A DNA stretch of 64,000 nucleotides from Nostoc sp. KVJ3 (GCF_026127265.1 NZ_WWFG01000002.1:3257501-3321500), one strand, 5' to 3'. Positions 9,206 to 19,095 are shown, counted from the stretch's first letter. Numbers and translations: made by a program. Notes: generated from the letters alone by a model not told the origin.

Positions 9206-9618
9206 AATTAGCCAATATTCACCATTTACACTAATTTCAGACGATATCCCGGAAAATAATCGTTACTGTGTAGTTTTTGTCTCGGTATTTGTTGACTTAA
9301 TGTTCCCACAACCTTTAAAATTCATCTTAGATAAAACTTTACTTTGCAGCTAGAAGTGTTTCCCTAGAAACAGTATCTTGTTCTCTATCTCCGTTAGAAT
9401 TGACTGACATCATTTAATTCTATATACTTCAACTGTATCAGTTTATGAAATGTCTAAGTGCTATCTATCTCTATATTTCCCGGAAACATTTCCTAATGGC
9501 TGTGTTTTATTAGACTGCTAACATTACTGAATTTTTAATTAACTAAGAGTTATAAACTTAAGTAATTGCATTGGTATAGCTCACCGTAGATATGCAATAG
9601 TTTGCCGCAGGAATGTAG
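9206..9618. other. Gap without recognised features
   Basis: 413 bases, AT-rich, with frequent stops in all frames. It should contain the promoter of the WD40 gene, but no convincing consensus, hairpin or repeat was seen. Confidence 0.4.
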
Positions 9619-11382
9619 ATGGATTGGATTAGCTTACTTAAAGCTCAACAAACTGATTTCCTTCAACGTGTGAAAAAACCTAAAACTTATGACTTATCTT
9701 TACTGGAAAGTCAAGTCAAAGGTTGTCACACTGAAATTATGGCTTTTTGGGGTGAGCCATTGGCAAGACTGCAAGAACTTTCTCGCCAACAAGCAGAAGT
9801 TCTCGCCAGAAATCCGCCACCAACGCCGCCTGAATATCCTGAGCCTCCCGACTGGACGATACCTTTTCCCAAATACTTCCAGCAACAAGCCCAAGATTAT
9901 CTTTTGCGAGAACAAATTGTCGATCGGGTGATAACTGAGCGCTTGGGTAAATTGGTAAAAAAGGTATCACAAGATACTTTGCAAAACATGACCTTAGATG
10001 ATGAGGGAAATTTGTGTGGCGAAAGCAAATTTTCTTATGTCCTAAAAGATAATCCTCTGCTAAGTGTTCAAGTTTATGTTGCTGATGGAGAAAGTTTTAA
10101 TGGTATTAAGAAAGACAAAATTAGGTGGTCGGTCACTCAAGAAGATTTAAAAAATCACCAAGTATTAATTTTTCTATGTTTATTTTATCCATATACGGGT
10201 AAGTTAGGATATGAAAAACAGAGCATAATTACAGGATTTTTACCGACAAATCAAATTGAACTTACTGAATCAAAGGTGTATGTAAGTCCGAGTAACTTGT
10301 TGTATGCAGGGGGATTGAGTTGGTATTTAGAATCACTTGTTGGTAAAAAAGACACGTCGCCATTAATTAATGAAAAGGCGATCGCAGATACAATACAGAC
10401 TCTACCATCAGAGCATTGCCTTAAGGGTATAGTAGGCGACTGGGAATGCTGGCAAACTTTACAAGGACACAACAGAGGCATTAATTGTCTAGCTTTCAGT
10501 TCCGGGTGTAAGAATGGCAAAGCTTTACCCATATTGGCAAGTGGTAGTCGCGGAGAGACGAAACTCTGGGATTTAAGCAAGGGTGAATTAATAGATACAT
10601 TATCAGAATATCCTTGGGTAATATCTGGGCTGGTGGATGAAATAAATTCCCTAGCTTTTAGTTCAGATGGACAGACTTTAGTCAGTTGCGGTGCAGATTC
10701 TACAATTAAGCTTTGGCACGTAGGTGCATTAGACTTGATAGATATTTTGCACAAACATAATGGCGTAGTAAGGTGTGCTGCTTTCACACCAGATGGCAGA
10801 ATGTTAGCTACTGGCGGAGATGACAGAAAAATTCTGTTTTGGGATTTGATGCAACGTCAAGTTGCGATCGCACTTTCTTTAGATGATACAGCTGCTCATT
10901 CCCTAGTTTTGAGCCGAGACGGGCAAACTGTAGTTACAGGTAGCTACCGCAAAATCAAAGTCTGGCGCACCTTACCCCAAACGGGGATCAAAAGTTTAAA
11001 GGATGCACAGCCGTTGCATACCCTCATGGGTCATTCTCACATCGTTCGTTCCTTAGCAATTAGTGCAGATGGTAAAATCCTTGTGAGTGGTAGCTGGGAT
11101 CAAACGATTAAAGTTTGGCAATTAGAGACTGGAGAATTACTTCATACTTTTAAAGGACATACAGATAGAGTATATGCGATCGCCTTAAGTCCTGATGGAC
11201 AAATTATCGCTAGTGGTAGTGCTGATAAAACCATCAAATTATGGCATCTACAAACTGGGGAATTACTGGGTACATTTACAGGTCATGGGAATATAGTCAC
11301 AGCATTAGCCTTCACAGCTTCCGGCGAGATGTTGGTTAGCGGAAGTTTAGATAAGACAATTAAAATTTGGCAACGGAGTTAG
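9619..11382 (+). CDS. WD40-repeat protein with uncharacterised N-terminal domain
   Basis: 587 residues. The first about 270 form a region with an amphipathic, proline-containing front part (NPPPTPPEYPEPPDW, about 88-103) and a mixed alpha/beta part; no known domain is recognised. From about residue 275 there is a run of WD40 blades with repeated GH...VxxLAFSxDGxxLxSGSxDxTIKxW signatures, ending with a strong final set (three near-consensus repeats from about 470 to 587), enough for one seven-bladed propeller. Such proteins serve as scaffolds; in cyanobacteria the repeats are often joined to signalling or NTPase domains, which are absent here. The repeats are most alike at the 3' end, suggesting recent unit duplication. 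Confidence 0.85.
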   Translation: MDWISLLKAQQTDFLQRVKKPKTYDLSLLESQVKGCHTEIMAFWGEPLARLQELSRQQAEVLARNPPPTPPEYPEPPDWTIPFPKYFQQQAQDYLLREQIVDRVITERLGKLVKKVSQDTLQNMTLDDEGNLCGESKFSYVLKDNPLLSVQVYVADGESFNGIKKDKIRWSVTQEDLKNHQVLIFLCLFYPYTGKLGYEKQSIITGFLPTNQIELTESKVYVSPSNLLYAGGLSWYLESLVGKKDTSPLINEKAIADTIQTLPSEHCLKGIVGDWECWQTLQGHNRGINCLAFSSGCKNGKALPILASGSRGETKLWDLSKGELIDTLSEYPWVISGLVDEINSLAFSSDGQTLVSCGADSTIKLWHVGALDLIDILHKHNGVVRCAAFTPDGRMLATGGDDRKILFWDLMQRQVAIALSLDDTAAHSLVLSRDGQTVVTGSYRKIKVWRTLPQTGIKSLKDAQPLHTLMGHSHIVRSLAISADGKILVSGSWDQTIKVWQLETGELLHTFKGHTDRVYAIALSPDGQIIASGSADKTIKLWHLQTGELLGTFTGHGNIVTALAFTASGEMLVSGSLDKTIKIWQRS

Positions 11383-11474
11383 AAGCTAGAAAACTCTGTT
11401 CATCCAACTTTGATATTTGTTATGATTATTTTTTCCCCTTCAATCCAAAATTCAAAATCTAAAATTGAATGACC

Positions 11475-11640
11475 TTTTTTTAATTAAAAATTAAAAATTA
11501 AGAATAATAATAATTTTTAATTAATTAAATTGGGGTACAAGCCCCCACCCTTCGGGAATTAAAAATGCAAAATTAAAAATTAAAAATTTCAGAGAATCCC
11601 CTCAATTTTTAATTAATAATTTTTAATTTTTAATTGGAGC
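11475..11640. repeat. AT-rich short-unit repeat block between convergent genes
   Basis: Many interspersed copies of a TTAAAAATTA-like unit on both strands flank a short GC-rich hairpin (GGGGTACAAGCCCCC). It lies between the 3' ends of the WD40 and histidine kinase genes and could act as a bidirectional terminator. Similar units occur in the 60755-60790 gap. Confidence 0.5.
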
Positions 11641-11655
11641 GAAGCGACTTGACTC

Positions 11656-13629
11656 CTAACTCCTAATTCCTATTCCCTGAGTTGGTATCCATACAGTAAA
11701 AATTGAGCCAATACTTATAGTTGATTCTACTTCAATTCGACCTCGATGAAGTTCTACAAGTTGTTTAGTTAACGCTAATCCAATTCCAGTACCTTCATAG
11801 CGGCGGCGATAGGGTGTATCGAGTTGCTGAAATTTCTCAAACAGTAATGGTAATTGTTCTTCGCGGATACCAATCCCAGTATCTTCCACTTGAAAAATAG
11901 CTGTATCATCCTCCACCCAAAGGCGCAAGGTAACATTACCACTTTCAGGGGTGAATTTAATCGCATTAGTTAACAGATTTGAGAGAATTTGTGATACTCG
12001 TTCTGCATCGGCGGTAAAGCGATCGCGCCTGGGATCGATTTGCAAATCAAGGTTAAGATTAATTTGTTCGCTTGTTGCTTTTTTTCGCAGTGAGTCTACA
12101 GCATTTTCAGCAACATTTACCAAAGAAAATTCCGAAATATTTAAAGCTGTCTTCCCAGCCTCGATTTGCGATAAATCGAGGATGTCATTAATCATTTCTA
12201 ATAAATGTTCTCCACTGTCGTGGATTGTTTGCAGATAATCGCGTTGTCGTTGACTCAATTCACCCAAAGGCCAGCGTAACAAAGTAGACGACATCCCAAT
12301 CACATAAGTTAAAGGTGTGAGTAATTCGTGACTGATAGTAGCGAGAAATTCACTTCTGATCCGGCTAGCAGCTTCGGCGGCGAGGAGAGCATCACGTAGT
12401 CCAATTGTGCGTTCAATCACTCGTTGTTCGAGAGTTTGTTTTTCTTGAGTGAGGGTTTGCATTAACTCAGCTTGGTGAATTGCGATCGCTAATTGTTCTG
12501 CTACGGAAGTCAGCAAGTTTTTTTCACTTTTAGACCACTCGTATGGATTATCGCACTGATGAGCAATCAGTAAACCCCACAATTTATTCTCAAATATAAT
12601 TGGTGCTGCCAACTTAGCCCTAACTTGGCTTTCCCTTAAAAAATTTAACAAACACTCTTCTAGAGCATAAGTTTTTTCGACATCATCCACAGCTAAGGTA
12701 AAACCTTGGCGATACTTCTCCCAACATTGAGAGGTTCGCATAAAGCAATTTCTTTCTGTGTAATTCAATACCGATATAATAGCATCTGTAGCACGGGCTT
12801 CATAGACAATATAACCCCCATAGTGTTGATGTTCTTCTAGTAGGGGTTGATTATTTAGTGAGATAGAAGTTGAGTGTTTACCGTTACCTTCGTGTGTAAA
12901 AGACTGGTATTGTTGAGTCTTGACTTTAGAACCTTGAAATTTATAAATTACTAATCTGTCTAATTCTAGAAACTCACGCACCTGTGTAATCGCCGTTGCC
13001 ATAATTACTGGCAAATCCAGGCTTTTGCGGATCTGTGTTGTTACCTGATTCAATAGCCGTTCTTGGGAAATCTGTTTTTTTAAAGCATCTTCTACTGGCT
13101 GACAGATATAAACTGCCGGTGCAGTTGGGCTTGGAGGTGCTATTATTTCTTGGTTTGGCTGAGTTAGAAGATATTCTAATAGCAACAGCGAGAACTTACT
13201 TTGGACGGTAGCATTATTAGACCCAATAATTTGGCAATAGTGTTCGAGATTTCGGTGAGTGGAGGAATCGCACTCAAACAAGTCTCTTAATTTGTGAATA
13301 AAGGAAGCGATCGCCTCTAAATTAAATGTAAATTTAGCATTGAGTTCAGAGTCCTGAGTAGGTAGTTGTTCTCCCTCCTCTCCTCTATTTCCCTGCTCCC
13401 TTTGGTCAAAATTCCCTAACAAAAGCGCACTAAATTGCTCAGAAACCACCAAAGTAAACCTTAGCCTTTCCCATTCCCCAGACATACAAATGCGTGCCAA
13501 CACACCTTCTGTCAGTACTAGAGTGGCACTTTCTACCGTTTGAGCCATCTGTTCCAACAATTCCCCAAGCTGATTAAATACAACAATAGGCAAGGTTCGA
13601 GAAAAGCTCAAATCAGGAGAACTAAGCAT
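11656..13629 (-). CDS. GAF-domain hybrid sensor histidine kinase, cyanobacteriochrome-like GAF
   Basis: 657 residues. About 1-160 is a DICT-like or sensory region of unknown type, containing a repeat-derived low-complexity patch (residues 77-95). The GAF domain (about 195-390) is of the cyanobacterial phytochrome/cyanobacteriochrome type: it ends QVRAKLAAPI, then LWGLLIAHQC. At the position where bilin-binding GAFs carry Cys-His there is C326-L327. A helix leads to HisKA (phosphoacceptor H434 in ATISHELLTPL) and a HATPase domain with N box (NLLTNAIKFTPE), G1 (VEDTGIGI) and G2 (EGTGIGLALTK). No receiver domain follows. It probably signals to a separate response regulator. It is divergent from cobN with a gap of about 92 bases. 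Confidence 0.88.
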   Translation of the reverse strand: MLSSPDLSFSRTLPIVVFNQLGELLEQMAQTVESATLVLTEGVLARICMSGEWERLRFTLVVSEQFSALLLGNFDQREQGNRGEEGEQLPTQDSELNAKFTFNLEAIASFIHKLRDLFECDSSTHRNLEHYCQIIGSNNATVQSKFSLLLLEYLLTQPNQEIIAPPSPTAPAVYICQPVEDALKKQISQERLLNQVTTQIRKSLDLPVIMATAITQVREFLELDRLVIYKFQGSKVKTQQYQSFTHEGNGKHSTSISLNNQPLLEEHQHYGGYIVYEARATDAIISVLNYTERNCFMRTSQCWEKYRQGFTLAVDDVEKTYALEECLLNFLRESQVRAKLAAPIIFENKLWGLLIAHQCDNPYEWSKSEKNLLTSVAEQLAIAIHQAELMQTLTQEKQTLEQRVIERTIGLRDALLAAEAASRIRSEFLATISHELLTPLTYVIGMSSTLLRWPLGELSQRQRDYLQTIHDSGEHLLEMINDILDLSQIEAGKTALNISEFSLVNVAENAVDSLRKKATSEQINLNLDLQIDPRRDRFTADAERVSQILSNLLTNAIKFTPESGNVTLRLWVEDDTAIFQVEDTGIGIREEQLPLLFEKFQQLDTPYRRRYEGTGIGLALTKQLVELHRGRIEVESTISIGSIFTVWIPTQGIGIRS

Positions 13630-13721
13630 TTTTAATCATTACTGGTAAGAGGGGCAAATGCAGGGGAAAAGTTTTTTTTGATTATGTACTAACCAACAGT
13701 TTAAAACGGTAATACAGCATT

Positions 13722-16700
13722 ATGCATCGTACAACTAGCATATCGGGTGGATGGAATCAGTCAGAGGGTTTAATTTTTCTAGAACAAACTCCAGCACCTT
13801 TTGTATTGATTACGGCTGCTGATACCGACATTCAAACTTTGGCAGTTGCAGTTACAAAATTACCTGCACAATTTCCTGCCTTAAGAGTCGCCAATCTGTT
13901 GCAATTGCAGCAACAGTTAAGCATAGATACTTATGGAGAGCAAGTTTTGGAACTTGCCCAAGTAATTATTTTGCGCCTATTAGGAGGACGTTCTTACTGG
14001 GGTTATGGCTTAGAAGTAGTCCAAGAAATTGTGCAACGTAATGGTAGAACCCTCATTGTAATGCCAGGGGATGACGCTTTTGATCCCAACTTAATTTCTC
14101 AGTCTACCGTACCTTTAAGTGTTGCTAATCAGGTATGGCAGTATTTTAGCGAAGGCGGCGTAGAAAATTTTGTTAATGCTCTTCAATTTATTTCTGACAC
14201 TTGCCTGTTAACTGCATACAATCCTCCACTGCCCCAGCCGATTCCGCGTGTGGGATTGTATGAATGGGGAGTGGGGAGTGGGGAGTGGGGAGTGGGAGCA
14301 GGGGAGGCAGGGGAGGCAGGGGAAGAAGGGGACAAGGGGACAAGGGGACAAGGGGGACAAGGGGAATTAGAGAGTGATTCATCCACCTCAGAAGCTCAAG
14401 GCTTCCAATGCCCAATGCCCAAAATCGGCATCCTCTTCTACCGTGCCCATTATTTAGCAGGAAACACTAAAGTAATTGATGCTTTATGCCAAGCCTTGGT
14501 ACAGAAAAATTTACAACCAGTGCCAGTGTTTGTTTCCTCACTGCGTGAACCCGATGTCCAAGCTGAGTTGAGTGAATTTTTCCAACCCAAAGAAGCCGAA
14601 TCAATAGCTGTGCTGCTAAACACCACCAGCTTTTCTCTAGCACGGCTAGAAAGCGAAACACCCCAAACTGAACTATGGGAAAAATTAGATGTGCCTGTGT
14701 TGCAGGTAATCCTCAGTGGCGGCTCAATTGAACAGTGGGAGTCACAATTTCAAGGGCTTTCTCCCCGCGATATTGGGATGAATGTGGCGCTACCAGAAGT
14801 AGATGGGCGAATTATTACTCGTGCTGTGTCTTTTAAATCCGTACAAACTCGTAATCCCCATTTAGAGACAGATGTGGTAATTTATGAACCAGTCAGCGAT
14901 CGCATCGAGTTCGTTGCTAAACTAGCAGCAAATTGGGCGCGTCTGCGTTCCAAACCACCCCAAGAGCGGCGAATTGCCCTCATTCTGGCAAACTACCCCA
15001 ATCGCAATGGCCGCCTCGCCAATGGTGTGGGACTGGACACCCCAGCTAGTTGTGTAGAAATCCTGCAAGCTTTACATCTAGCTGGGTATGAAGTAGAAAA
15101 TCCACCTGCTCAAGGAGATGAGTTGATTCAACGGCTGACAGATGGTGTAACCAACGATCCAGAAGGTAGAGAATGGCTTCCAGTATACCAAAGCGTCTCT
15201 TGGGAAGAATATCAAGAATATTTCGCTTCATTACCACCAGCAGTTCAGCAAGGTATTAGTGAACGTTGGGAAATGGGGCATGGGGATGAGGAAGATGAAA
15301 AAGCAAGGGAGCAGGGAGCAGCGAGCAGCGAGCTAGGGAGAAGAGTTTTCCCCCTGCCCCCCGCACCCCGCCCCTCTGCCTCTTTCCCCGTTCCTGGAAT
15401 TCAACTCGGCAACATCTTTGTGGGAATTCAGCCAGCAAGGGGTTATGATAATGACCCCAGTTTGAATTATCATGCGCCGGATTTAGAACCAACTCATGCT
15501 TATTTAGCTTTCTATTATTGGGTTAGAGAATGTTTTGGTGCTGATGCTGTAGTTCATGTGGGAAAACACGGAAATCTCGAATGGCTACCCGGTAAAAGTG
15601 TAGCTTTATCCAGTAATTGTTATCCAGAAGTGGCTTTTGGCGCACTTCCCCACTTGTACCCGTTTATTGTCAACGATCCTGGTGAAGGTTCTCAAGCTAA
15701 ACGCCGCGCTCAAGCGGTGATTATAGATCACTTAACGCCGCCAATGACTCGTGCAGAACTCTACGGTTCTTTGCAACAGTTAGAAAATTTAATTGATGAG
15801 TATTATGAAGCGGATAGTTTAGATCCTTCGCGTTTACCAGTAATTCGCGATCGCATCCACGAACTGGTAATTAAAGAAAATCTCCATCTAGATTTAGGAA
15901 TCTCAAATGAAACAGAAATTTTTAATTCTGAATCTTTAATTTTGAATTCTATCGGTGGCTATCTTTGCGAATTGAAAGAAGCCCAAATCCGTGACGGGTT
16001 GCATATTTTTGGGCAATGTCCCCAAGGAAGGCAACTGCGAGATTTAATAGTAGCGATCGCTCGCATCCCCAATCGCCATTCTTCAGGTATTACCCGTGCG
16101 ATCGCTCAAGATTGGGGTTTAGACTTCGATCCCCTCACAGCCGATTTGTCAATGCCTAGTGGTGAATATTCGCTAGTCAATGGCACAGAATGCCGCACCA
16201 TCGGCGATATCGTCGAAGTCCTAGAAGAACACGCCGCCCTTTTAGTAGAACAACTAATAAATCAGGCCTCTTGTACAGACGCGATTCATCGCGTCTCTCC
16301 CCCCAGCACAGACGCGATGAATCGCGTCTCTACCTGGATACGCGATCGCCTCCTTCCCGCCTTACAACAAACCCCCCAAGAAATTACCCACTTATTACAC
16401 GGACTCGATGGCGGATATGTCCCCAGTGCCCCATCTGGCGCACCCACACGCGGCCGCCCAGAAGTTCTACCAACAGGGAGAAACTTTTATTCTGTAGATA
16501 TTCGTGCCATTCCCACAGAAACAGCTTGGGATATCGGTAGAAAAGCTGCTGAAACCCTCGTGGAATATTACACTCAAGAGCATGGCGAATATCCCAAAAC
16601 ACTAGGTTTATCATTGTGGGGAACAGCCACCATGAGAACAGGCGGTGATGACATTGCCGAAGCCTTGGCTTTACTCGGAGTCCAACCTGTGTGGGATGGT

Positions 16701-17819
16701 GCAGCGCGGCGAGTAGTGGATTTTGAAATTTTGCCCCTAGCGATTTTGGGACGGCCTCGTGTAGATGTCACCTTGCGAATTTCAGGATTCTTCCGCGATG
16801 CTTTTGGCAACTTACTTGACTTATTCGATCAAGCCGTATCAGCAGTAGCAGATTTAGATGAACCGCCAGAACAAAATCCCCTAGCGGATGCAGTTCGCCA
16901 AGATACTGAATTGTGGACAAGCCAAGGATTAACTATACAAGAAGCCGTGGTGCGATCGCGCTACCGGATCTTTGGTTCTCGCCCAGGTGCTTACGGCGCA
17001 GGACTCCAAGGTTTAATCGAATCGCAAAACTGGACAGATGACCAAGATTTAGCCCGCGCGTACATTAACTGGAGTTCCTACGCCTACTCATCGGGAGCAG
17101 GGGCAGGGAAGCGGGGAGCAGGGGAGGCAGGGGGAGCAGGGGAGGCAGGGGAAGCAGGGGGAGCAGGGGGAGCAGGGGGAGCAGGGGAGGCAGGGGGAGC
17201 AGGGGAGGATAAAATTCCCAATGCCCAATGCCCAATACCCAATACCGAAGCCTTTAAACAACGCTTATCCCAAATGCAAATTGTCCTGCACAATCAAGAT
17301 AACCGCGAACACGATTTACTCGATTCCGATGATTATTATCAATTTCAGGGTGGTTTAACAGCAGCCGTGCGTTCTCTGCAAGGGAAAAATCCTCAAACTT
17401 ATTTTGGTGATAATTCCATACCCGCCCAACCACGAGTCCGCCAACTCAAAGAAGAAATAGCGCGAGTGTATCGTTCTCGCGTAGTTAATCCCAAATGGAT
17501 TGCCGGAGTCATGCGCCACGGTTACAAAGGTGCTTTTGAAATGGCAGCGACAGTAGATTTTTTATTCGCCTACGATGCAACAGCTAAATGTGTCGAAGAT
17601 TATATGTATCAAGGCATAGTAGAGGCTTACTTGCTCGATCCAGTTGTGTCAGAATTTATTCAGGAAAAGAACCCTTACGCTCTGCGTGATATTGCTGAAA
17701 GATTATTAGAAGCACATAAGCGCAATTTGTGGGAAGATGTAAGCATAGAAACATTAGAAGCTTTGAGGAACCTAGTACATCAAGCTGAAGCAGTTATCGA
17801 AGAAAAATCAATGGTGTAG
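13722..17819 (+). CDS. cobN: Cobaltochelatase subunit CobN
   Basis: 1365 residues. CobN is the large subunit of the ATP-dependent aerobic cobaltochelatase that inserts cobalt into the corrin ring during cobalamin synthesis. Family motifs include GRSYWGYGLEVVQE, YPNRNGRLANGVGLDTPAS, VHVGKHGNLEWLPGKSVALS (about residue 610) and LRISGFFRDAFGNLLDLFDQ, with the C-terminal VNPKWIAGVMRHGYKGAFE. The protein is longer than usual (about 1250-1280) because of four in-frame low-complexity insertions at about residues 181-217, 515-558, 847-872 and 1123-1175, each corresponding to a DNA repeat block. Cyanobacteria lack cobS/cobT and are thought to use ChlI/ChlD as partners; neither is in the window. Ten bases separate it from the next gene, suggesting an operon. 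Confidence 0.95.
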   Translation: MHRTTSISGGWNQSEGLIFLEQTPAPFVLITAADTDIQTLAVAVTKLPAQFPALRVANLLQLQQQLSIDTYGEQVLELAQVIILRLLGGRSYWGYGLEVVQEIVQRNGRTLIVMPGDDAFDPNLISQSTVPLSVANQVWQYFSEGGVENFVNALQFISDTCLLTAYNPPLPQPIPRVGLYEWGVGSGEWGVGAGEAGEAGEEGDKGTRGQGGQGELESDSSTSEAQGFQCPMPKIGILFYRAHYLAGNTKVIDALCQALVQKNLQPVPVFVSSLREPDVQAELSEFFQPKEAESIAVLLNTTSFSLARLESETPQTELWEKLDVPVLQVILSGGSIEQWESQFQGLSPRDIGMNVALPEVDGRIITRAVSFKSVQTRNPHLETDVVIYEPVSDRIEFVAKLAANWARLRSKPPQERRIALILANYPNRNGRLANGVGLDTPASCVEILQALHLAGYEVENPPAQGDELIQRLTDGVTNDPEGREWLPVYQSVSWEEYQEYFASLPPAVQQGISERWEMGHGDEEDEKAREQGAASSELGRRVFPLPPAPRPSASFPVPGIQLGNIFVGIQPARGYDNDPSLNYHAPDLEPTHAYLAFYYWVRECFGADAVVHVGKHGNLEWLPGKSVALSSNCYPEVAFGALPHLYPFIVNDPGEGSQAKRRAQAVIIDHLTPPMTRAELYGSLQQLENLIDEYYEADSLDPSRLPVIRDRIHELVIKENLHLDLGISNETEIFNSESLILNSIGGYLCELKEAQIRDGLHIFGQCPQGRQLRDLIVAIARIPNRHSSGITRAIAQDWGLDFDPLTADLSMPSGEYSLVNGTECRTIGDIVEVLEEHAALLVEQLINQASCTDAIHRVSPPSTDAMNRVSTWIRDRLLPALQQTPQEITHLLHGLDGGYVPSAPSGAPTRGRPEVLPTGRNFYSVDIRAIPTETAWDIGRKAAETLVEYYTQEHGEYPKTLGLSLWGTATMRTGGDDIAEALALLGVQPVWDGAARRVVDFEILPLAILGRPRVDVTLRISGFFRDAFGNLLDLFDQAVSAVADLDEPPEQNPLADAVRQDTELWTSQGLTIQEAVVRSRYRIFGSRPGAYGAGLQGLIESQNWTDDQDLARAYINWSSYAYSSGAGAGKRGAGEAGGAGEAGEAGGAGGAGGAGEAGGAGEDKIPNAQCPIPNTEAFKQRLSQMQIVLHNQDNREHDLLDSDDYYQFQGGLTAAVRSLQGKNPQTYFGDNSIPAQPRVRQLKEEIARVYRSRVVNPKWIAGVMRHGYKGAFEMAATVDFLFAYDATAKCVEDYMYQGIVEAYLLDPVVSEFIQEKNPYALRDIAERLLEAHKRNLWEDVSIETLEALRNLVHQAEAVIEEKSMV
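14264..14372 (+). repeat. In-frame tandem heptamer-type repeat inside cobN (1)
   Basis: Successive short runs of GGGGAGT, then GGGAGGCA-like, then GGGGACAA units. They read through in frame as Gly/Glu/Trp-rich sequence. The style matches the short tandemly repeated repetitive sequences of heterocystous cyanobacteria. Confidence 0.85.
16268..16338 (+). repeat. Paired hairpin repeats inside cobN (3)
   Basis: Two copies of an ACAGACGCGAT...ATCGCGTCTCT palindrome in direct succession, read in frame. Related GAGACG...CGTCTC hairpins lie in gaps at 39321-39351 and 41005-41030, so this appears to be a mobile hairpin repeat that landed in the coding sequence. Confidence 0.8.
17090..17248 (+). repeat. 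In-frame GGGAGCAGG-type repeat inside cobN (4)
   Basis: About 120 bases of GGGAGCAGGG / GGAGGCAGGG units, then two CCAATGCCCAA units. It encodes a Gly-Ala-Glu run of about 40 residues followed by Pro/Asn/Cys-containing sequence. The length keeps the frame. Confidence 0.85.
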
Positions 17820-17828
17820 GAAACAAAT

Positions 17829-18971
17829 ATGGAAAATCTTGCGTATTTGCACCTAGCTTTCGCCTACGAAGACAGCAACCCCAGTGAATTGGTATCCCTC
17901 AGTTCTTTGTTTAACAAAGCAGCTGCGCCAGACTGGAAACGGCTTTCTGGTAGGGCTTGGAAGTATATGTTGCCCCTTGCTCTGTCTTTATCCATTCTTG
18001 GCGCTGTTAGTAGCGTCATAGCACTGGAAACAGGCGATCGAGGCCCTTCTGTCCGAAATCTCCAACAAAAGTTAAAAACAGCAGGTTTTTACCAAGCTTC
18101 TGTTAGCCAAGTATATGATGTATCCACACAAGAAGCTGTACGGCGCTTCCAAAAGGCTGCCGGTTTGCCAGTGGACGGCATTGTTGGCGCAAGCACCCTG
18201 CAAAAATTAGAAACCTGGCAAGCTAAAAAGCCCAGTACTACGACTACACAAGCTAAAAAAGCCACTGTTGTCAGTACACAAGCCAAAAAGCCCAGCACTA
18301 CGAGTTCAGCTAGTTCAGCCACCAGCCAGCACCGCAATCCCAACTACCTTGCCAAGGGAGATGAAGGTGAAGATGTCAGAGTTTTACAAGAACGCTTAAG
18401 AGTCGCAGGTTTTTATTACGGAAATGCCACAGGAATATTTGGCCCAATTACCGAAGAATCTGTCAAGCGCTTCCAAGATTCTTACAAATTAAGCGTTGAT
18501 GGAGTTGTTGGCCCAGCAACATTGCGGAAATTGCCGGGAGTTGGTATCGGTGATGGAGAAGAGGCTGCTCCCAAAAAGGTAGTCAATCGAGATAAACTCC
18601 GTGTAGGCGATCGCGGTGAGCCAGTTAGAATCATTCAAGAACAATTGATCCAGGCAGGATATTTAGAGGGAGAGCCAAATGGCTATTATGGCCCCTATAC
18701 TGCCGATGCTGTCCGCAGATTTCAAACAGCAAACTTTTTGACAGCAAGTGGCGTTGCTGGCCCAACTACGCGAGCTAAGTTATATAGCTCAGTTAATACT
18801 ACTAGCAAAAGCGAATTTAATACCCTAGAAATTCAAACGCGACTTAGGGAACGGGGTTTTTATAAAGGCAAGCTGAACGGTGTAATGGCAGATGACACCA
18901 AAAAGGCGATTAAACAAGCCCAGGAATTCTACGGCATCAGCCTCAAGGATCTGAAGAGCGGACGCTTTTAA
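17829..18971 (+). CDS. Peptidoglycan-binding protein with several PG_binding_1 repeats
   Basis: 380 residues. An N-terminal cytoplasmic stretch is followed by a hydrophobic segment (about 48-65, LPLALSLSILGAVSSVIAL), then three clear peptidoglycan-binding units (about 67-128, 177-236, 255-315), each with GDRG/GDEGxxVRxLQxxLxxAGFY and AVRRFQxxxxLxxDGVVGPxTLxKL, and a degenerate fourth at the C-terminus (LEIQTRLRERGFYKGKLNGV). A threonine/lysine-rich linker of repeated QAKKPSTT units lies at about 131-165. It probably sits in the periplasm, anchored to the inner membrane and binding the wall. It starts 10 bases after cobN and points towards furA; the equivalent gene in Anabaena PCC 7120 is, as I recall, alr1690. 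Confidence 0.88.
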   Translation: MENLAYLHLAFAYEDSNPSELVSLSSLFNKAAAPDWKRLSGRAWKYMLPLALSLSILGAVSSVIALETGDRGPSVRNLQQKLKTAGFYQASVSQVYDVSTQEAVRRFQKAAGLPVDGIVGASTLQKLETWQAKKPSTTTTQAKKATVVSTQAKKPSTTSSASSATSQHRNPNYLAKGDEGEDVRVLQERLRVAGFYYGNATGIFGPITEESVKRFQDSYKLSVDGVVGPATLRKLPGVGIGDGEEAAPKKVVNRDKLRVGDRGEPVRIIQEQLIQAGYLEGEPNGYYGPYTADAVRRFQTANFLTASGVAGPTTRAKLYSSVNTTSKSEFNTLEIQTRLRERGFYKGKLNGVMADDTKKAIKQAQEFYGISLKDLKSGRF

Positions 18972-19095
18972 CATCCGCTTTGGTGTTGTTAGTATCAGTT
19001 CCCAACTCGTTGCTAGCCTCTAGTAACAGCAAATTACGAACTCCTCAAAATTCCACTTATTTGGTTAGTTTGAGTAGTTTCGTCTAATTTATCCA

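Noticed and set aside
13630..13721. Cobalamin riboswitch in front of cobN
   Set aside because: The divergent gap is only about 92 bases and shows no B12-box-like sequence or extended folding pattern.
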